DNA of 64,000 nt from assembly GCF_022414535.1 (NCBI RefSeq), contig NZ_JADWYM010000004.1:1-64000 (forward strand). The letters are read 5' to 3'. This document shows, in pieces, positions 35,938-44,969 of this stretch (position 1 is the stretch's first letter; each line of letters starts with the position of its first letter). Below the pieces are notes generated by a model. That model was not told where the DNA came from. It did no database searches and saw nothing but the letters and a program-made list of their open reading frames with translations. A program made the translations under genes and the position numbers. This DNA is from Streptomyces sp. MUM 2J. GTDB lineage: Bacteria > Actinomycetota > Actinomycetes > Streptomycetales > Streptomycetaceae.

Positions 35938-37470
35938 ATGACAGCGCCCCATCCGCGCCACCGCCGTGCACTGGCCCTCCCCGTGGGGATGGCCCTGGCG
36001 ACCACTCTCGCGTTCCTGCCGAACGCAACGGCCTTTGCGGCGCCCCTGACCGGCCCGTCGGCGCAGACGGCGGCCGGAAGCACCGCCGCGACGCTCAGCT
36101 ACGTGGTCAACGTCCGTCCCGGTCACGGCCCTTCGGCGCGCGTGAAGAAGGCGATCGCCGCGGCCGGCGGCACGATCCTGACGTCGTACGACCGGATCGG
36201 CGTGATCGTCGTCCACTCGGCCGAGGCCGGGTTCGCCCGGACACTGCGCAAGGTGCCCGGCGTCTGGTCGGCGGGGGCCACGCGTCACGCACCGCTGCCC
36301 GCGCAGTCCACCACGGACACGGGTGCCCCGCAGGTCCTCAGCGCCGAGGAGGTCGCCGGCGCGCAGGCGGCCGGCGGCCAGGACCCGCTGGAACCGCTGC
36401 AGTGGGACCTGCCGGCCATCAAGGCGGACAAGGCCCACGAGAAGAGCCTCGGCAGCCCGGACGTCACGGTTGCCGTGATCGACACCGGCGTGGACGACAC
36501 CCATCCCGACATCGCGCCGAACTTCGACCGCGGCGCTTCCGTCAACTGCGTGTCGGGCAAGCCGGACACCACCGACGGCGCCTGGCGGCCGAACGCCGGC
36601 GAGAGCCCGCACGGCACCCACGTCGCGGGGGAGATCGCCGCCGCCCGGAACGGGATCGGCATGACCGGTGTGGCGCCGGGCGTGAAGGTCGCCGGCATCA
36701 AGGTGGCCAACCCGGACGGCTACTTCTACACGGAGGCCGTGGTCTGCGGGTTCGTGTGGGCGGCCGAGCACGACGTCGACGTCACCAACAACAGCTACTA
36801 CACCGACCCGTGGTACTTCAACTGCGCCGACGACCCGGACCAGAAGGCGCTGCTCCAGGCCGTGACCCGGGCCTCGCTGTACGCGGAGCGCAAGGGCACG
36901 GTCAACGTCGCGGCGGCCGGCAACGAGGCCTACGACCTGGCGGCCGACGAGATCACCGACCCGGTCTCGCCCAACGACGCCACGCCGTCGGACCGGGTGA
37001 TCGATCCGGGGAGGTGCTTCGACATGCCGACCCAGCTGCCGGGTGTCGTGACGGTCGCGGCGACCGGCGCGAAGGGCATCAAGTCGTCGTTCTCCAACTA
37101 CGGCCTGGGGGTGATCGACATAGCCGCACCGGGCGGCGACGCGACCCGTTACCAGACCCCGGCCCCGCCGGCCACCAGCGGCCTGATCCTGGGCACGCTG
37201 CCCGGCGGCACGTGGGGCTACATGGCGGGTACGTCGATGGCGGCACCGCACGTCGCGGGTGTGGCCGCGCTGATCAAGTCGACGCATCCGCACGCCTCCC
37301 CCGCGCTGGTGAAGGCCCTGCTGTACCTGGAGGCCGACGCCACGCCGTGCACGGACCCGTACGACATCGACGCCGACGGGAAGGTCGACGCGGTGTGCGA
37401 GGGTTCGCGGAACCACAACGGCTTCTACGGCTGGGGAACGGTCGACGCTCTGGATGCCGTGACCAGGTGA
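35938..37470 (+). CDS. Secreted S8 serine protease (subtilase), copy 2
   Basis: 510 residues, tandem paralogue of the gene just upstream. Same layout: signal peptide (about 1-38), prodomain, catalytic Asp (AVIDTGVDDTHPD), His (HGTHVAGEIAAARNG) and Ser (GTSMAAPHVAGVAAL), oxyanion Asn in AAAGNEAYD. GGAGG lies 11 bases before the ATG at 35938. The copies share most motif blocks yet differ in linker regions, so the duplication is old. Both end with a short CEG/TCAGG-type Cys region that may form a disulfide. Confidence 0.93.
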   Translation: MTAPHPRHRRALALPVGMALATTLAFLPNATAFAAPLTGPSAQTAAGSTAATLSYVVNVRPGHGPSARVKKAIAAAGGTILTSYDRIGVIVVHSAEAGFARTLRKVPGVWSAGATRHAPLPAQSTTDTGAPQVLSAEEVAGAQAAGGQDPLEPLQWDLPAIKADKAHEKSLGSPDVTVAVIDTGVDDTHPDIAPNFDRGASVNCVSGKPDTTDGAWRPNAGESPHGTHVAGEIAAARNGIGMTGVAPGVKVAGIKVANPDGYFYTEAVVCGFVWAAEHDVDVTNNSYYTDPWYFNCADDPDQKALLQAVTRASLYAERKGTVNVAAAGNEAYDLAADEITDPVSPNDATPSDRVIDPGRCFDMPTQLPGVVTVAATGAKGIKSSFSNYGLGVIDIAAPGGDATRYQTPAPPATSGLILGTLPGGTWGYMAGTSMAAPHVAGVAALIKSTHPHASPALVKALLYLEADATPCTDPYDIDADGKVDAVCEGSRNHNGFYGWGTVDALDAVTR

Positions 37471-37513
37471 GCCACCTCTCATCTTGATTCGGTCAATACT
37501 GCATAGTGCTGTC

Positions 37514-38908
37514 ATGACCGACATCGAGTTCGCTTGGTCCGCGCTGGGCGGCGATCCCGCCCTCCTCGCGCGGATGTCCACCGTGGTGCGGGAGGGCGCG
37601 CTGGCGGCGCGCCTTCCCGTGCGGGAGCTGGCCCGCGCGTGCGTCGGCGCCTGCGCCCTGGCCGCCGCCGAGCTGGCGGCGCGCCGGGCCGGGCTCACCG
37701 AGGTACCCGCGGTACGGGTGGACGACGGTGCGGTGGCCACCGCGTTCACCGGCGAACGGCACCTGCTGGTCGACGGGCGCGCGCCGGTTGCGTTCGCGCC
37801 GCTGTCGCGCTTCTGGCGCACGGCCGACGGCTGGGTGCGCACCCATGCCAACTATCCGCACCACCGGGCGCGGCTGCTCAGCGCACTCGGCCTCCCGGAC
37901 GACGCGGACACCCCGGACGGCACGGACACCGTGTCCGCCGTGGGGGCGGCGCTCGCCGAACGGCCGGCCCTCCAGGCCGAGGAGGCCGTGTACGCGGCCG
38001 GGGGCCTGGCCGTCGCCGTGCGCACGCCCGGGGCGTGGGCGGCTCACGACCAGGCGGGCGCACTGGCCGACGTCCCGCTGGTGGAACGGGTACGACCGGA
38101 CACCGCGCCCGCGCGCGTGCCCGAACCGCTCGGCGGAACGCCCCTGCTGCCCGCCGCCGGGCTGCGCGTCCTGGACCTCACCCGGGTCATCGCCGGCCCG
38201 GTCGCCACCCGCACGCTCGCCCTGCTGGGCGCCGACGTGCTGCGCCTGGACGCGCCGCAGCTGCCCGAACTCCCCGGCCAGCAGGCCGACACCGGTTTCG
38301 GGAAGCGGTCGGCGCTCCTGGACCTGGCCACCGACCGGGCACGGCTGGAGGATCTGCTCGCCGCCGCCGACGTGGTCGTCACCGGCTACCGGCCGGGCGC
38401 GCTGGACCGGTTCGGCCTCGCGCCCGAGGCGCTGACGGAGCGCCGCCCGGGCCTGGTGGTGGCACAGCTGTCGGCATGGGGATCCGCCGGTCCGTGGGCC
38501 CACCGCAGGGGCTTCGACAGTCTGGTGCAAGCGGCCACCGGCATCGCGGCGACCGAGGGCGGCACCACCGGCCGGCCCGGCGCGCTGCCCGCGCAGGCCC
38601 TGGATCACGGGACGGGGTACCTGCTGGCGGCGGCGGTACTGCGCGCGCTCACAGAGCAGTCCTCCGAGGGCGGCACGCGCCTGGTCCGGCTGTCGCTCGC
38701 GCGCACGGCGGCCTGGCTGACCGACGGCTCCGGGCCCGGTCCCCGGGGAGCGGAGGAGTACGACGGGCCGGACCGCTGGCTCACGGAGACCGACAGCCCA
38801 CTCGGCCGGCTGCGCCACGCGCTCCCGCCGGTCTCCTTCGCGCAGGGTCCCACCGGCTGGACGCGCCCGCCCGGGCCCTGGGGAGCCGACGCGGCACGTT
38901 GGTCCTGA
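37514..38908 (+). CDS. CaiB/BaiF family CoA-transferase with permuted domain order
   Basis: 464 residues. Residues about 95-175 look like the small-domain/C-terminal part of family III CoA-transferases (FWRTADGWVRTHANYPHHRA, RTPGAW). The normal N-terminal part comes afterwards, starting near 215 (LRVLDLTRVIAGPVATR, LGADVLRLD, FGKRSALLDL) and continuing with TGYRPGALDRFG and QLSAWGSAGPW. So the order of halves is the reverse of CaiB. It may be a duplicated and trimmed protein. Whether it is active, and on which CoA ester, is unknown. No neighbour suggests a pathway. Confidence 0.75.
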   Translation: MTDIEFAWSALGGDPALLARMSTVVREGALAARLPVRELARACVGACALAAAELAARRAGLTEVPAVRVDDGAVATAFTGERHLLVDGRAPVAFAPLSRFWRTADGWVRTHANYPHHRARLLSALGLPDDADTPDGTDTVSAVGAALAERPALQAEEAVYAAGGLAVAVRTPGAWAAHDQAGALADVPLVERVRPDTAPARVPEPLGGTPLLPAAGLRVLDLTRVIAGPVATRTLALLGADVLRLDAPQLPELPGQQADTGFGKRSALLDLATDRARLEDLLAAADVVVTGYRPGALDRFGLAPEALTERRPGLVVAQLSAWGSAGPWAHRRGFDSLVQAATGIAATEGGTTGRPGALPAQALDHGTGYLLAAAVLRALTEQSSEGGTRLVRLSLARTAAWLTDGSGPGPRGAEEYDGPDRWLTETDSPLGRLRHALPPVSFAQGPTGWTRPPGPWGADAARWS

Positions 38909-39008
38909 GTGACGCGGCGGGCGGGAACGTACCCCCGGGCGACATGCGCTTGGGCCGGTTGCCTCCGTGAACTTGCCCGCCTCCGTGGCGTTTGGTGAGG
39001 ATCGTGGG

Positions 39009-40016
39009 GTGACGTTGATACGACCGACTGCCGAAGCGGCCGGCGACGGCGGCTCCGCACGACTCCGCGGCACGGGCCGGGCCGTCGCCGTCCTGGTCGT
39101 GGTGACACTGGGCACGCTGGTCCCGCTGCTGGGCCCGTCCGCCGCGCTGCACGACACCGGCGAGGCGCCCGCCCCGGGCACGGCCGGCATCGCCCTGCTG
39201 CGGACGGTGCTGTTCGCGGCGCTGTGCGTCCCGGTGGGCGAGCTGTTCGTGGCGCGGCTGGCCCGGCGGGTGCCCGAAGCGCCCGGCGAACGGCCGCGGA
39301 GCTGGGCGGCGTACGCGGCGGGCGCCGGATTCGCCGCCGCGCTGGGGCTCGCCTCGGTGGTGGCGACCGGCAATCTGGTGCCGCACGGCCTCGGCCAGAT
39401 CGACGTGGGCGGCCTGTACTCCACCCGCGACGGCAAGCTGGCGCTCCTGGAGGTCAACGCGTTCCTGCTGGCGGGGCTGTGCGCCGTGTCGGGCCGGCCC
39501 GGCCGGCAGGTGTGGCCGCTGACGGCGGTCGTCGTGGCGGAGGCGCTGCGCGCCCACCCGGTGACCGAGCACAGCCCGCCGGTCGGCTCCGCGCTGACAC
39601 TGGTGCATCTGACGTGCGCCGCCCTGTGGGTGGGCGGGCTGCTGTGCGTGCTGCGCACGATCGGTCGGTGGCGCGGCGGTGCGGCGGGAACGGCGCTGCT
39701 CGGCAGGTACGCGCGCGTGGCGGTCGTCCTCCTCGCCGCGATCACCGCGAGCGGGGTGTTCAGTTCGCTGCGCCGCATGCCCGCGGACACGATCCTGGAC
39801 CAGCTGACCACGACTGCGTACGGGCGCGCCCTGCTGGCGAAGGTGCTGCTCGTGGCCGTCGCCGCCCTGCTGGCCCTGTGGGCGCGGATGCGGCTGGCCC
39901 GCGCGGCCGACCCGCTGACCGCCTGCTCCCCCGCCCGCGCCGAAGTCGTCCTGCTGGGCCTGGCGGTGACCGTGTCGGGGCTGCTCACGGCGCTCCCGTT
40001 GCCCATCCGGTGGTGA
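39009..40016 (+). CDS. CopD-like (copper resistance D domain) membrane protein
   Basis: 335 residues with about eight membrane segments. The C-terminal half holds the CopD domain (VHLTCAALWVGGLL, ASGVFSSLRR, YGRALLAKVLLV). Such proteins are thought to move copper across the membrane, often with CopC, which is not here. I prefer the GTG at 39009 (preceded by GAGGATCGTGG); an earlier in-frame GTG at 38967 is possible and would add 14 residues. Confidence 0.82.
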   Translation: MTLIRPTAEAAGDGGSARLRGTGRAVAVLVVVTLGTLVPLLGPSAALHDTGEAPAPGTAGIALLRTVLFAALCVPVGELFVARLARRVPEAPGERPRSWAAYAAGAGFAAALGLASVVATGNLVPHGLGQIDVGGLYSTRDGKLALLEVNAFLLAGLCAVSGRPGRQVWPLTAVVVAEALRAHPVTEHSPPVGSALTLVHLTCAALWVGGLLCVLRTIGRWRGGAAGTALLGRYARVAVVLLAAITASGVFSSLRRMPADTILDQLTTTAYGRALLAKVLLVAVAALLALWARMRLARAADPLTACSPARAEVVLLGLAVTVSGLLTALPLPIRW

Positions 40017-40231
40017 CGGCCCGGCACCCGGCGACGTGCCGGACAGCGGAGGCCCGGTGCCTCCGGCACGACCTGGTCGTCGCGTCGTGGCGCGCATGGC
40101 GGGGATCCTTCTCGTGCGTTTCGGGGTCGCACCTGTGCCCGGGATCGCCGGGCGCCTTCACGGTACGCGGGGGCAGGCGCGCGCCGCGCGCGGAGGGGCG
40201 CACGGAAGGGAAGGGAGCGTGAACCGGCGCG

Positions 40232-40954
40232 TCACACCCCCGCCGCGCTCAGAAGGCTCCCGACCGCGTACGTCACCCCCATCGCCAGGGCGCCGCCTCC
40301 GACGTTGCGCAGCACCGCCCGGCCGGGTCGGGCCGCGCCGAGCCGGGCGCTGCTCCAGCCGGTGAGGACGAGCGTGGCCAGCACGGAGAGGACGGTGACC
40401 GGCAGCCGCCAGTCCGCGGGAGGCAGCACGATGGCCAGCAGCGGCAGCAGGGCGCCCACGGTGAAGGCGAGGAAGCTCGCCCAGGCGGCGTGCCAGGGGT
40501 TCGTCAGCGCGTCGGGGTCGATGCCGAGCTCCACGCGCGCGTGCGCCCTGAGCGCGTCGCGTTCGGTCAGCTGCCGGGCCGCCTCCACGGCCACCTCCCT
40601 GGACAGGCCGCGGTCCTCCAGGAGTTGGGTGAGTTCGACCAGTTCCGCGTCCGGCTGCTCGTGCAACTCCCGCGTCTCCAGGGCCAGGGCGGCCTTCTCC
40701 GAGTCGCGCTGCGTCGACACCGAAACGTACTCGCCGGCCGCCATCGACATCGACCCGGCCAGCAGTCCGGCCAGCCCCGCCGTCAGCAGCGCCGAGCGGT
40801 CGTCCGTCGCGCCGGCGACACCGACGACCAGGCCCGCGGTGGACACGATGCCGTCATTGGCGCCGAGGACCGCGGCACGCAGCCAGTTCAGCCGGCTGCC
40901 CAGCGCAGCGCCGTGCGCCTCGTCATGCGTGGGTTCCGTCACGGAACCGAGCAT
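40232..40954 (-). CDS. VIT1/CCC1-family (iron/manganese) membrane transporter
   Basis: 240 residues. Membrane segments flank a cytoplasmic helical region (about 85-150). ANDGIVSTAGLVVGVAGA is the first-helix signature of the VIT1/CCC1 family, and GLLAGSMSMAAGEYVSVSTQRD the second-helix signature. Members move Fe or Mn out of the cytoplasm. Start uncertain: ATG at 40954 or GTG at 40942, neither with a clear ribosome binding site. The 215 bases between it and the CopD-like gene hold no gene. Confidence 0.87.
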   Translation of the reverse strand: MLGSVTEPTHDEAHGAALGSRLNWLRAAVLGANDGIVSTAGLVVGVAGATDDRSALLTAGLAGLLAGSMSMAAGEYVSVSTQRDSEKAALALETRELHEQPDAELVELTQLLEDRGLSREVAVEAARQLTERDALRAHARVELGIDPDALTNPWHAAWASFLAFTVGALLPLLAIVLPPADWRLPVTVLSVLATLVLTGWSSARLGAARPGRAVLRNVGGGALAMGVTYAVGSLLSAAGV

Positions 40955-41127
40955 GGCACCACGCGACGGGCGCGTCCCGCAGCGACGCCCCTCCGCTAGC
41001 GGACCAAACAAGCAGACCAATGGGGACACTCCGGGCGAAGTCCCCTGTGCGGCGGCGCCCTTGCGGCAGCCGGACATGCCGGACGCGCGGCCCGGGCTGT
41101 CGGCCCCGGCCCGTATCCTCAGGGACC

Positions 41128-42108
41128 ATGCTCGAAGACCGCACGACCGCAGTGTCCTCCCCCACCCAGTGGCCGACCGCGTATCCCCCGGGATACGCGG
41201 TCGTTGACGTGGAGACCACCGGCCTGGCGAGGGACGACCGGATCATCTCCGCGGCCGTGTACCGGCTGGACGCGCGCGGCGAGGTCGAGGACCACTGGTA
41301 CACGACGGTCAACCCGGAGCGGGACCCGGGCCCGGTGTGGATCCACGGCCTGACGAGCGAGGCCCTGGAGGGGTCACCCCTCTTCGGTGACATCGCCGGG
41401 GAGTTCGCGCGCCGGCTGGAAGGGCGGGTGCTCGTCGCGCACAACGCCGTCTTCGACTGGCAGATGATCGCCCGGGAGTACGCGCGGGCCAACCGGGAGG
41501 CGCCGGTCAGACAGCGGCTGTGCACGATCGCGCTGTCCAAGGCGCTGGCGCTGCCGCTGTCCAACCACAAGCTGGAGACCCTCGCCGCGCACTTCGGCGT
41601 GGTGCAGCGGCAAGCGCACCACGCCCTGGACGACGCGCGCGTGCTGGCGGAGGCGTTCCGCCCCAGCCTGCGGGCCGCCGCAGCCGGCGGCGTACGGCTG
41701 CCGCTGCACGAGTGCCGGCCGCTGACGGAGTGGCACGACCGGCCCGCGCCGCTCATCGGCCGGCAGGCGGGCGCCCGCGGCGGGAGTGGTTGGCGCCCGG
41801 CCCGGAAGCGGCCGGCCTGCCCCCACCCGAACCCGGGACGGTACGCGGAGGGCGGGCGGCTCAAGCAGGGCATGCGCGTGGCGTTCTCCGGGGACACCTC
41901 GATCGACCGGGAGCTGCTGGAGGACCGCGCGACCGAGGCGGGACTGCACGTCTCCACCAGCCTGTCCCGGCTGACCAGCCTGCTGGTGACGAACGACCCC
42001 GATTCGGGCACGTCGAAGGCGGTCAAGGCGCGGCAGTACGGTACGCCGGTGCTCGACGAGGCGGCGTTCGGACAGTTGCTGAGGGACGTGGAACCCGCGG
42101 ACGGGTGA
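41128..42108 (+). CDS. DnaQ-like 3'-5' exonuclease with C-terminal BRCT domain
   Basis: 326 residues. DEDDh exonuclease domain about 18-190: Asp/Glu in VVDVETTG, Asp in HNAVFDWQM, His and Asp in HHALDDARV, so all metal ligands are present. A BRCT domain closes the protein (about 245-322: MRVAFSGDTSIDRELLED, LLVTNDPDSGTSKAVKA). This combination resembles the DNA polymerase III epsilon-like proteins of actinobacteria, probably DNA repair. ATG at 41128 chosen because the residues before it are non-conserved and low quality. Confidence 0.88.
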   Translation: MLEDRTTAVSSPTQWPTAYPPGYAVVDVETTGLARDDRIISAAVYRLDARGEVEDHWYTTVNPERDPGPVWIHGLTSEALEGSPLFGDIAGEFARRLEGRVLVAHNAVFDWQMIAREYARANREAPVRQRLCTIALSKALALPLSNHKLETLAAHFGVVQRQAHHALDDARVLAEAFRPSLRAAAAGGVRLPLHECRPLTEWHDRPAPLIGRQAGARGGSGWRPARKRPACPHPNPGRYAEGGRLKQGMRVAFSGDTSIDRELLEDRATEAGLHVSTSLSRLTSLLVTNDPDSGTSKAVKARQYGTPVLDEAAFGQLLRDVEPADG

Positions 42109-42209
42109 GCACCGGCGCCCGGACCCGGACCCGTACGGACGGGTGAACGCGACGCGACTCGCCCGGCGCCGCCTCGCCCCGCTCCCGCCGACGGCCCACC
42201 CTGTGGCCC

Positions 42210-42443
42210 ATGGCGAGATGCGAAGTTTGCGGCAATGACTATGGAATGACTTTCGAGGTGCACGCCCAGGGAGCGGTCCACGTCTTCGACTGCTTCTCCT
42301 GTGCGATCCACCGCATGGCCCCCATCTGCGAGCACTGCCGGGTCCAGATCATCGGCCAGGGCGTCGATGTCGACGGCCACTGGTACTGCGGTGCCCACTG
42401 CGCCCGCGCGGAAGGGGAGGCGGGCATCGTCGACCGGGTCTGA
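42210..42443 (+). CDS. LIM-like small zinc-binding protein
   Basis: 77 residues with two zinc knots: CEVCGNDYG with FDCFSCAIH, and CEHCRVQ with WYCGAHCAR, a spacing like that of a LIM domain (two adjacent zinc sites). ATG at 42210 has no strong ribosome binding site. Possibly a protein-protein interaction module; function unknown. Confidence 0.78.
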   Translation: MARCEVCGNDYGMTFEVHAQGAVHVFDCFSCAIHRMAPICEHCRVQIIGQGVDVDGHWYCGAHCARAEGEAGIVDRV

Positions 42444-42507
42444 TCCGCCCGGCCCCCTTCCTCCACCCCCCTGAGGACACCCCGCGGCCGGGAGGTACGG
42501 TCGTGGG

Positions 42508-43302
42508 GTGTACCGCTTCCTGTTGTCCCGGCAGTGGGTGATCCTCACGCTGGTCGCCCTGCTGCTCATCCCCACGATGATCAGGCTGGGCATCTGGCAG
42601 ATGCACCGCTACGACGAGCGCAGCGCCCGCAACCAGCTCGTCTCCGACGCGCTGAAGGCCGACCCGGTGCCCGTGGAGTCGCTGACGTCCCCGGGGCATG
42701 CCGTGACCCGGCTCCAGCGGTATCGCACCGTGTCCGCCGAGGGGCGCTTCGACACCGCGCACGAGGTGGTGGTGCGGCGGCGCGTCAACGCCGACGACAA
42801 GGTAGGGTTCCACGTCCTCACCCCGTTCGTCCTGGCGGACGGCAGGGTGGTGCTGGTCGACCGCGGCTGGATCCCCGCCGACGGCCCGAGCCAGACAGCG
42901 TTCCCCGAGGTCCCCGCCCCGCCCCGCGGCGAGGTGACCGTCACCGGGCGGCTGATGCCGGACGAGACGACCGAGGCGAGCGGCATCAAGGACATCAAGG
43001 ACCTGCCGGACCGGCAGGTCATGCTGATCGACAGCGGGCAGCAGGCGCGGCGCCTCGGCGGCCCGGTGCTCGGCGGGTACGTCGTGCTGACCGCGCCGGA
43101 GCCGAAGGGCGGCACGCCGGAGCTGATCGGCAAGCCGGGCATGGAGAACGCCCCGCTGAACTACGCGTACGCCATCCAGTGGTGGCTGTTCGCCGCGGGT
43201 GTGCCCGTGGGCTGGATCGTCCTGGCCCGCCGTGAGGCGCGGGAGCGCCGCGAGGCGGCGGCGAAACGACCGGCACAGGAGTCGGCAGCGGCAGCGGTCT
43301 GA
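42508..43302 (+). CDS. SURF1 family cytochrome oxidase assembly protein
   Basis: 264 residues with two membrane segments (about 8-27 and 220-240) enclosing a periplasmic-side domain, the SURF1 layout. LGIWQMHRYDERSARN near residue 27 and WIPADGPSQ match the family, and NYAYAIQWWLFA marks the second segment. It helps assemble cytochrome c oxidase. GTG start at 42508. The stop TGA overlaps the beginning of a GH15 remnant. Confidence 0.88.
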   Translation: MYRFLLSRQWVILTLVALLLIPTMIRLGIWQMHRYDERSARNQLVSDALKADPVPVESLTSPGHAVTRLQRYRTVSAEGRFDTAHEVVVRRRVNADDKVGFHVLTPFVLADGRVVLVDRGWIPADGPSQTAFPEVPAPPRGEVTVTGRLMPDETTEASGIKDIKDLPDRQVMLIDSGQQARRLGGPVLGGYVVLTAPEPKGGTPELIGKPGMENAPLNYAYAIQWWLFAAGVPVGWIVLARREARERREAAAKRPAQESAAAAV

Positions 43303-43592
43303 GCCGCTACGGCACCGACGGCACGGCCGTGGACGGGCTGCCCGGCGGCGAGGGCGTCTTCCTGGTGTGCTCCTTCTGGCCCGCTCGCCGACGCACTCGA
43401 CGCCACCGGCCGCACCAAGGAGGCCAGGCAGCTGTTCGAGCGGCCGGCGGCCTCGCCGACGACGTGGGCCCGCTGTCCGAGGAGTACGGCCCCGAGGCCG
43501 GACGGCACCCGGGGGACTTCCCGCCGGCCTCCAGTCACATCGGCCTGGTCAACACGGCCCTCGCCCTCTTCCGGGAGGAGCAGGCAGGATAG
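43302..43592 (+). pseudogene. Frameshifted C-terminal remnant of a GH15 (glucoamylase-like) protein
   Basis: Three consecutive blocks match the end of GH15 proteins but need two frame changes. Frame A has DGLPGGEGVFLVCSFW (from 43329). Frame B has LADALDATGRTKEARQLFER (from 43384). Frame A then returns with GLADDVGPLSEEYGP and SSHIGLVNTALALF (to 43592). The beginning of the gene is absent, because the SURF1 gene ends exactly where it starts. A short plus-strand frame at 43329-43592 is therefore not a genuine gene. Confidence 0.72.
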
Positions 43593-43596
43593 GGCC

Positions 43597-44352
43597 ATGG
43601 ATCTTGGACTGAAGGACCGGGTGTACGTGGTCACCGGCGCCACGCGAGGACTCGGCAACGCCGTGGCGCGTGAGCTGGTCGCCGACGGGGCGAAGGTGGT
43701 CCTCACCGGGCGGGACGGGAAGCGGACCGCCGACGCGGCGGCCGAACTGGGTCCGGACGCGGTCGGGGTCGCCGTCGACAACGCCGACCCCGAGGCGCCG
43801 GCGCGGCTCGTCGCCGCGGCGCGGGAGCACTTCGGTGGCTTCGACGGCATCCTCATCAGCGTGGGGGGTCCGCCGCCGGGCTTCGTCGCCGACAACACCG
43901 ACGAGCAGTGGCAGCACGCGTTCGAGTCGGTGTTCCTCGGTGCGGTGCGGCTCGCCCGCACGGCCGCGGCCGAGCTGGAGGCGGGCGGCGTCATCGGGTT
44001 CGTACTGTCGGGCTCGGTGCACGAGCCGATCCCGGGCCTGACCGTCTCCAACGGGCTGCGCCCCGGACTCGCCGGATTCGCCAAGTCGCTCTCCGACGAG
44101 CTGGGGCCCCGGGGCATCCGGGTGGTGGGGCTGCTGCCCGCCCGCATCGACACCGACCGGGTCCGCGAGCTGGACGGGCTGTCGGCGGACCCGGAGGCGA
44201 CGCGGGCGGCCAACGAGGCGCAGATCCCGATGCGGCGCTACGGCACGCCCGCGGAGTTCGGCCGGACGGCGGCCTTCCTGCTGTCGCCGGCCGCCTCCTA
44301 TCTGACGGGCATCATGGTCCCGGTGGACGGCGGGGCCCGGCACGGTTTCTGA
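43597..44352 (+). CDS. SDR-family protein lacking the catalytic Tyr-Lys
   Basis: 251 residues with a Rossmann fold: TGATRGLGNAVA at residue 12 binds the nucleotide. Instead of NNAG it has SVGGPPPGF, and at the catalytic YxxxK position it reads SNGLR, so both Tyr and Lys are missing. This is a known odd SDR subgroup, so the change is probably ancestral rather than damage. Activity and substrate unknown. It lies 4 bases beyond the GH15 remnant, and AGGAGCAGG precedes its ATG. Confidence 0.82.
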   Translation: MDLGLKDRVYVVTGATRGLGNAVARELVADGAKVVLTGRDGKRTADAAAELGPDAVGVAVDNADPEAPARLVAAAREHFGGFDGILISVGGPPPGFVADNTDEQWQHAFESVFLGAVRLARTAAAELEAGGVIGFVLSGSVHEPIPGLTVSNGLRPGLAGFAKSLSDELGPRGIRVVGLLPARIDTDRVRELDGLSADPEATRAANEAQIPMRRYGTPAEFGRTAAFLLSPAASYLTGIMVPVDGGARHGF

Positions 44353-44381
44353 ACCGGACCGCCGCCCGGACGCGGACGGGG

Positions 44382-44969
44382 TCAACTGACCCTTTCGGCG
44401 CGGTGCTTGGCGGCGCGCAGGCGCACCTCGGCGGGCAGTGACGCGAGGCCCGCCGAGTCGCGGGCGTGGGCCAGGGCCCGGCTCGTGAGTTCGCTCAACG
44501 CAGTCCCGGGGTCCACGTGCGGTTCCAGCAGGAGCCGCACCCGGGTCCCGGGGGCGATGCGGCGGCCGGTGAGGTGGACGTGCGCCCGTTCCACGCCGTC
44601 CATGGCGTTCGCCTCAGCGGTGAGGACGGACTCCAGTGCCCGGCCGCGCACCAGGGCACCCGCCCCGTCGCCGGTGTCGACGAGGACCTCGGCGAGTCGG
44701 CGACGGCGCAGCACCGCGGTCAGCCACCACAGGGCGAGCACGACGAGCACGGCGAGCACCGCCAGGACCGTGGGCCACCACCAGCCCTCGTCCTGCCAGC
44801 GGCTCCGCTCGGCCTGGCTGAGCAGGACGTCGTCGCGTCCGTCGTGGATCCACCACGACGGCGGCGGCGCGCCGAGCCCGACGGCGAGCACCGAGCCGCC
44901 CAGCACGAGCAGGACCAGACCCACGAAGCCGGTCAGCACCCGGTTGACGGTCCTCAGCACTGCGCTCAC
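44382..44969 (-). CDS. amaP: Alkaline shock response membrane anchor AmaP
   Basis: 195 residues. Two membrane segments (about 10-32 and 62-84) flank a short loop, and the soluble C-terminus (about 90-195) carries the TGRRIAPGTRVRLLLEP region. AmaP tethers Asp23 filaments to the membrane. GTG at 44969 overlaps the preceding gene's stop by four bases. Last gene of the five-gene minus-strand operon starting at 46789. Confidence 0.82.
   Translation of the reverse strand: MSAVLRTVNRVLTGFVGLVLLVLGGSVLAVGLGAPPPSWWIHDGRDDVLLSQAERSRWQDEGWWWPTVLAVLAVLVVLALWWLTAVLRRRRLAEVLVDTGDGAGALVRGRALESVLTAEANAMDGVERAHVHLTGRRIAPGTRVRLLLEPHVDPGTALSELTSRALAHARDSAGLASLPAEVRLRAAKHRAERVS

Noticed and set aside
34255..37851. 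1198-codon minus-strand frame opposite both subtilases
   Set aside because: Shadow of intact, motif-complete protease genes; no protein-like domain.
40017..40231. Possible small plus-strand gene between the CopD-like and VIT genes
   Set aside because: Frames here are Arg/Pro-rich, lack a ribosome binding site and run into the antisense of the VIT gene.
43329..43592. 87-codon ORF as an independent gene
   Set aside because: It is part of the frameshifted GH15 remnant; its middle segment has no homology in that frame.
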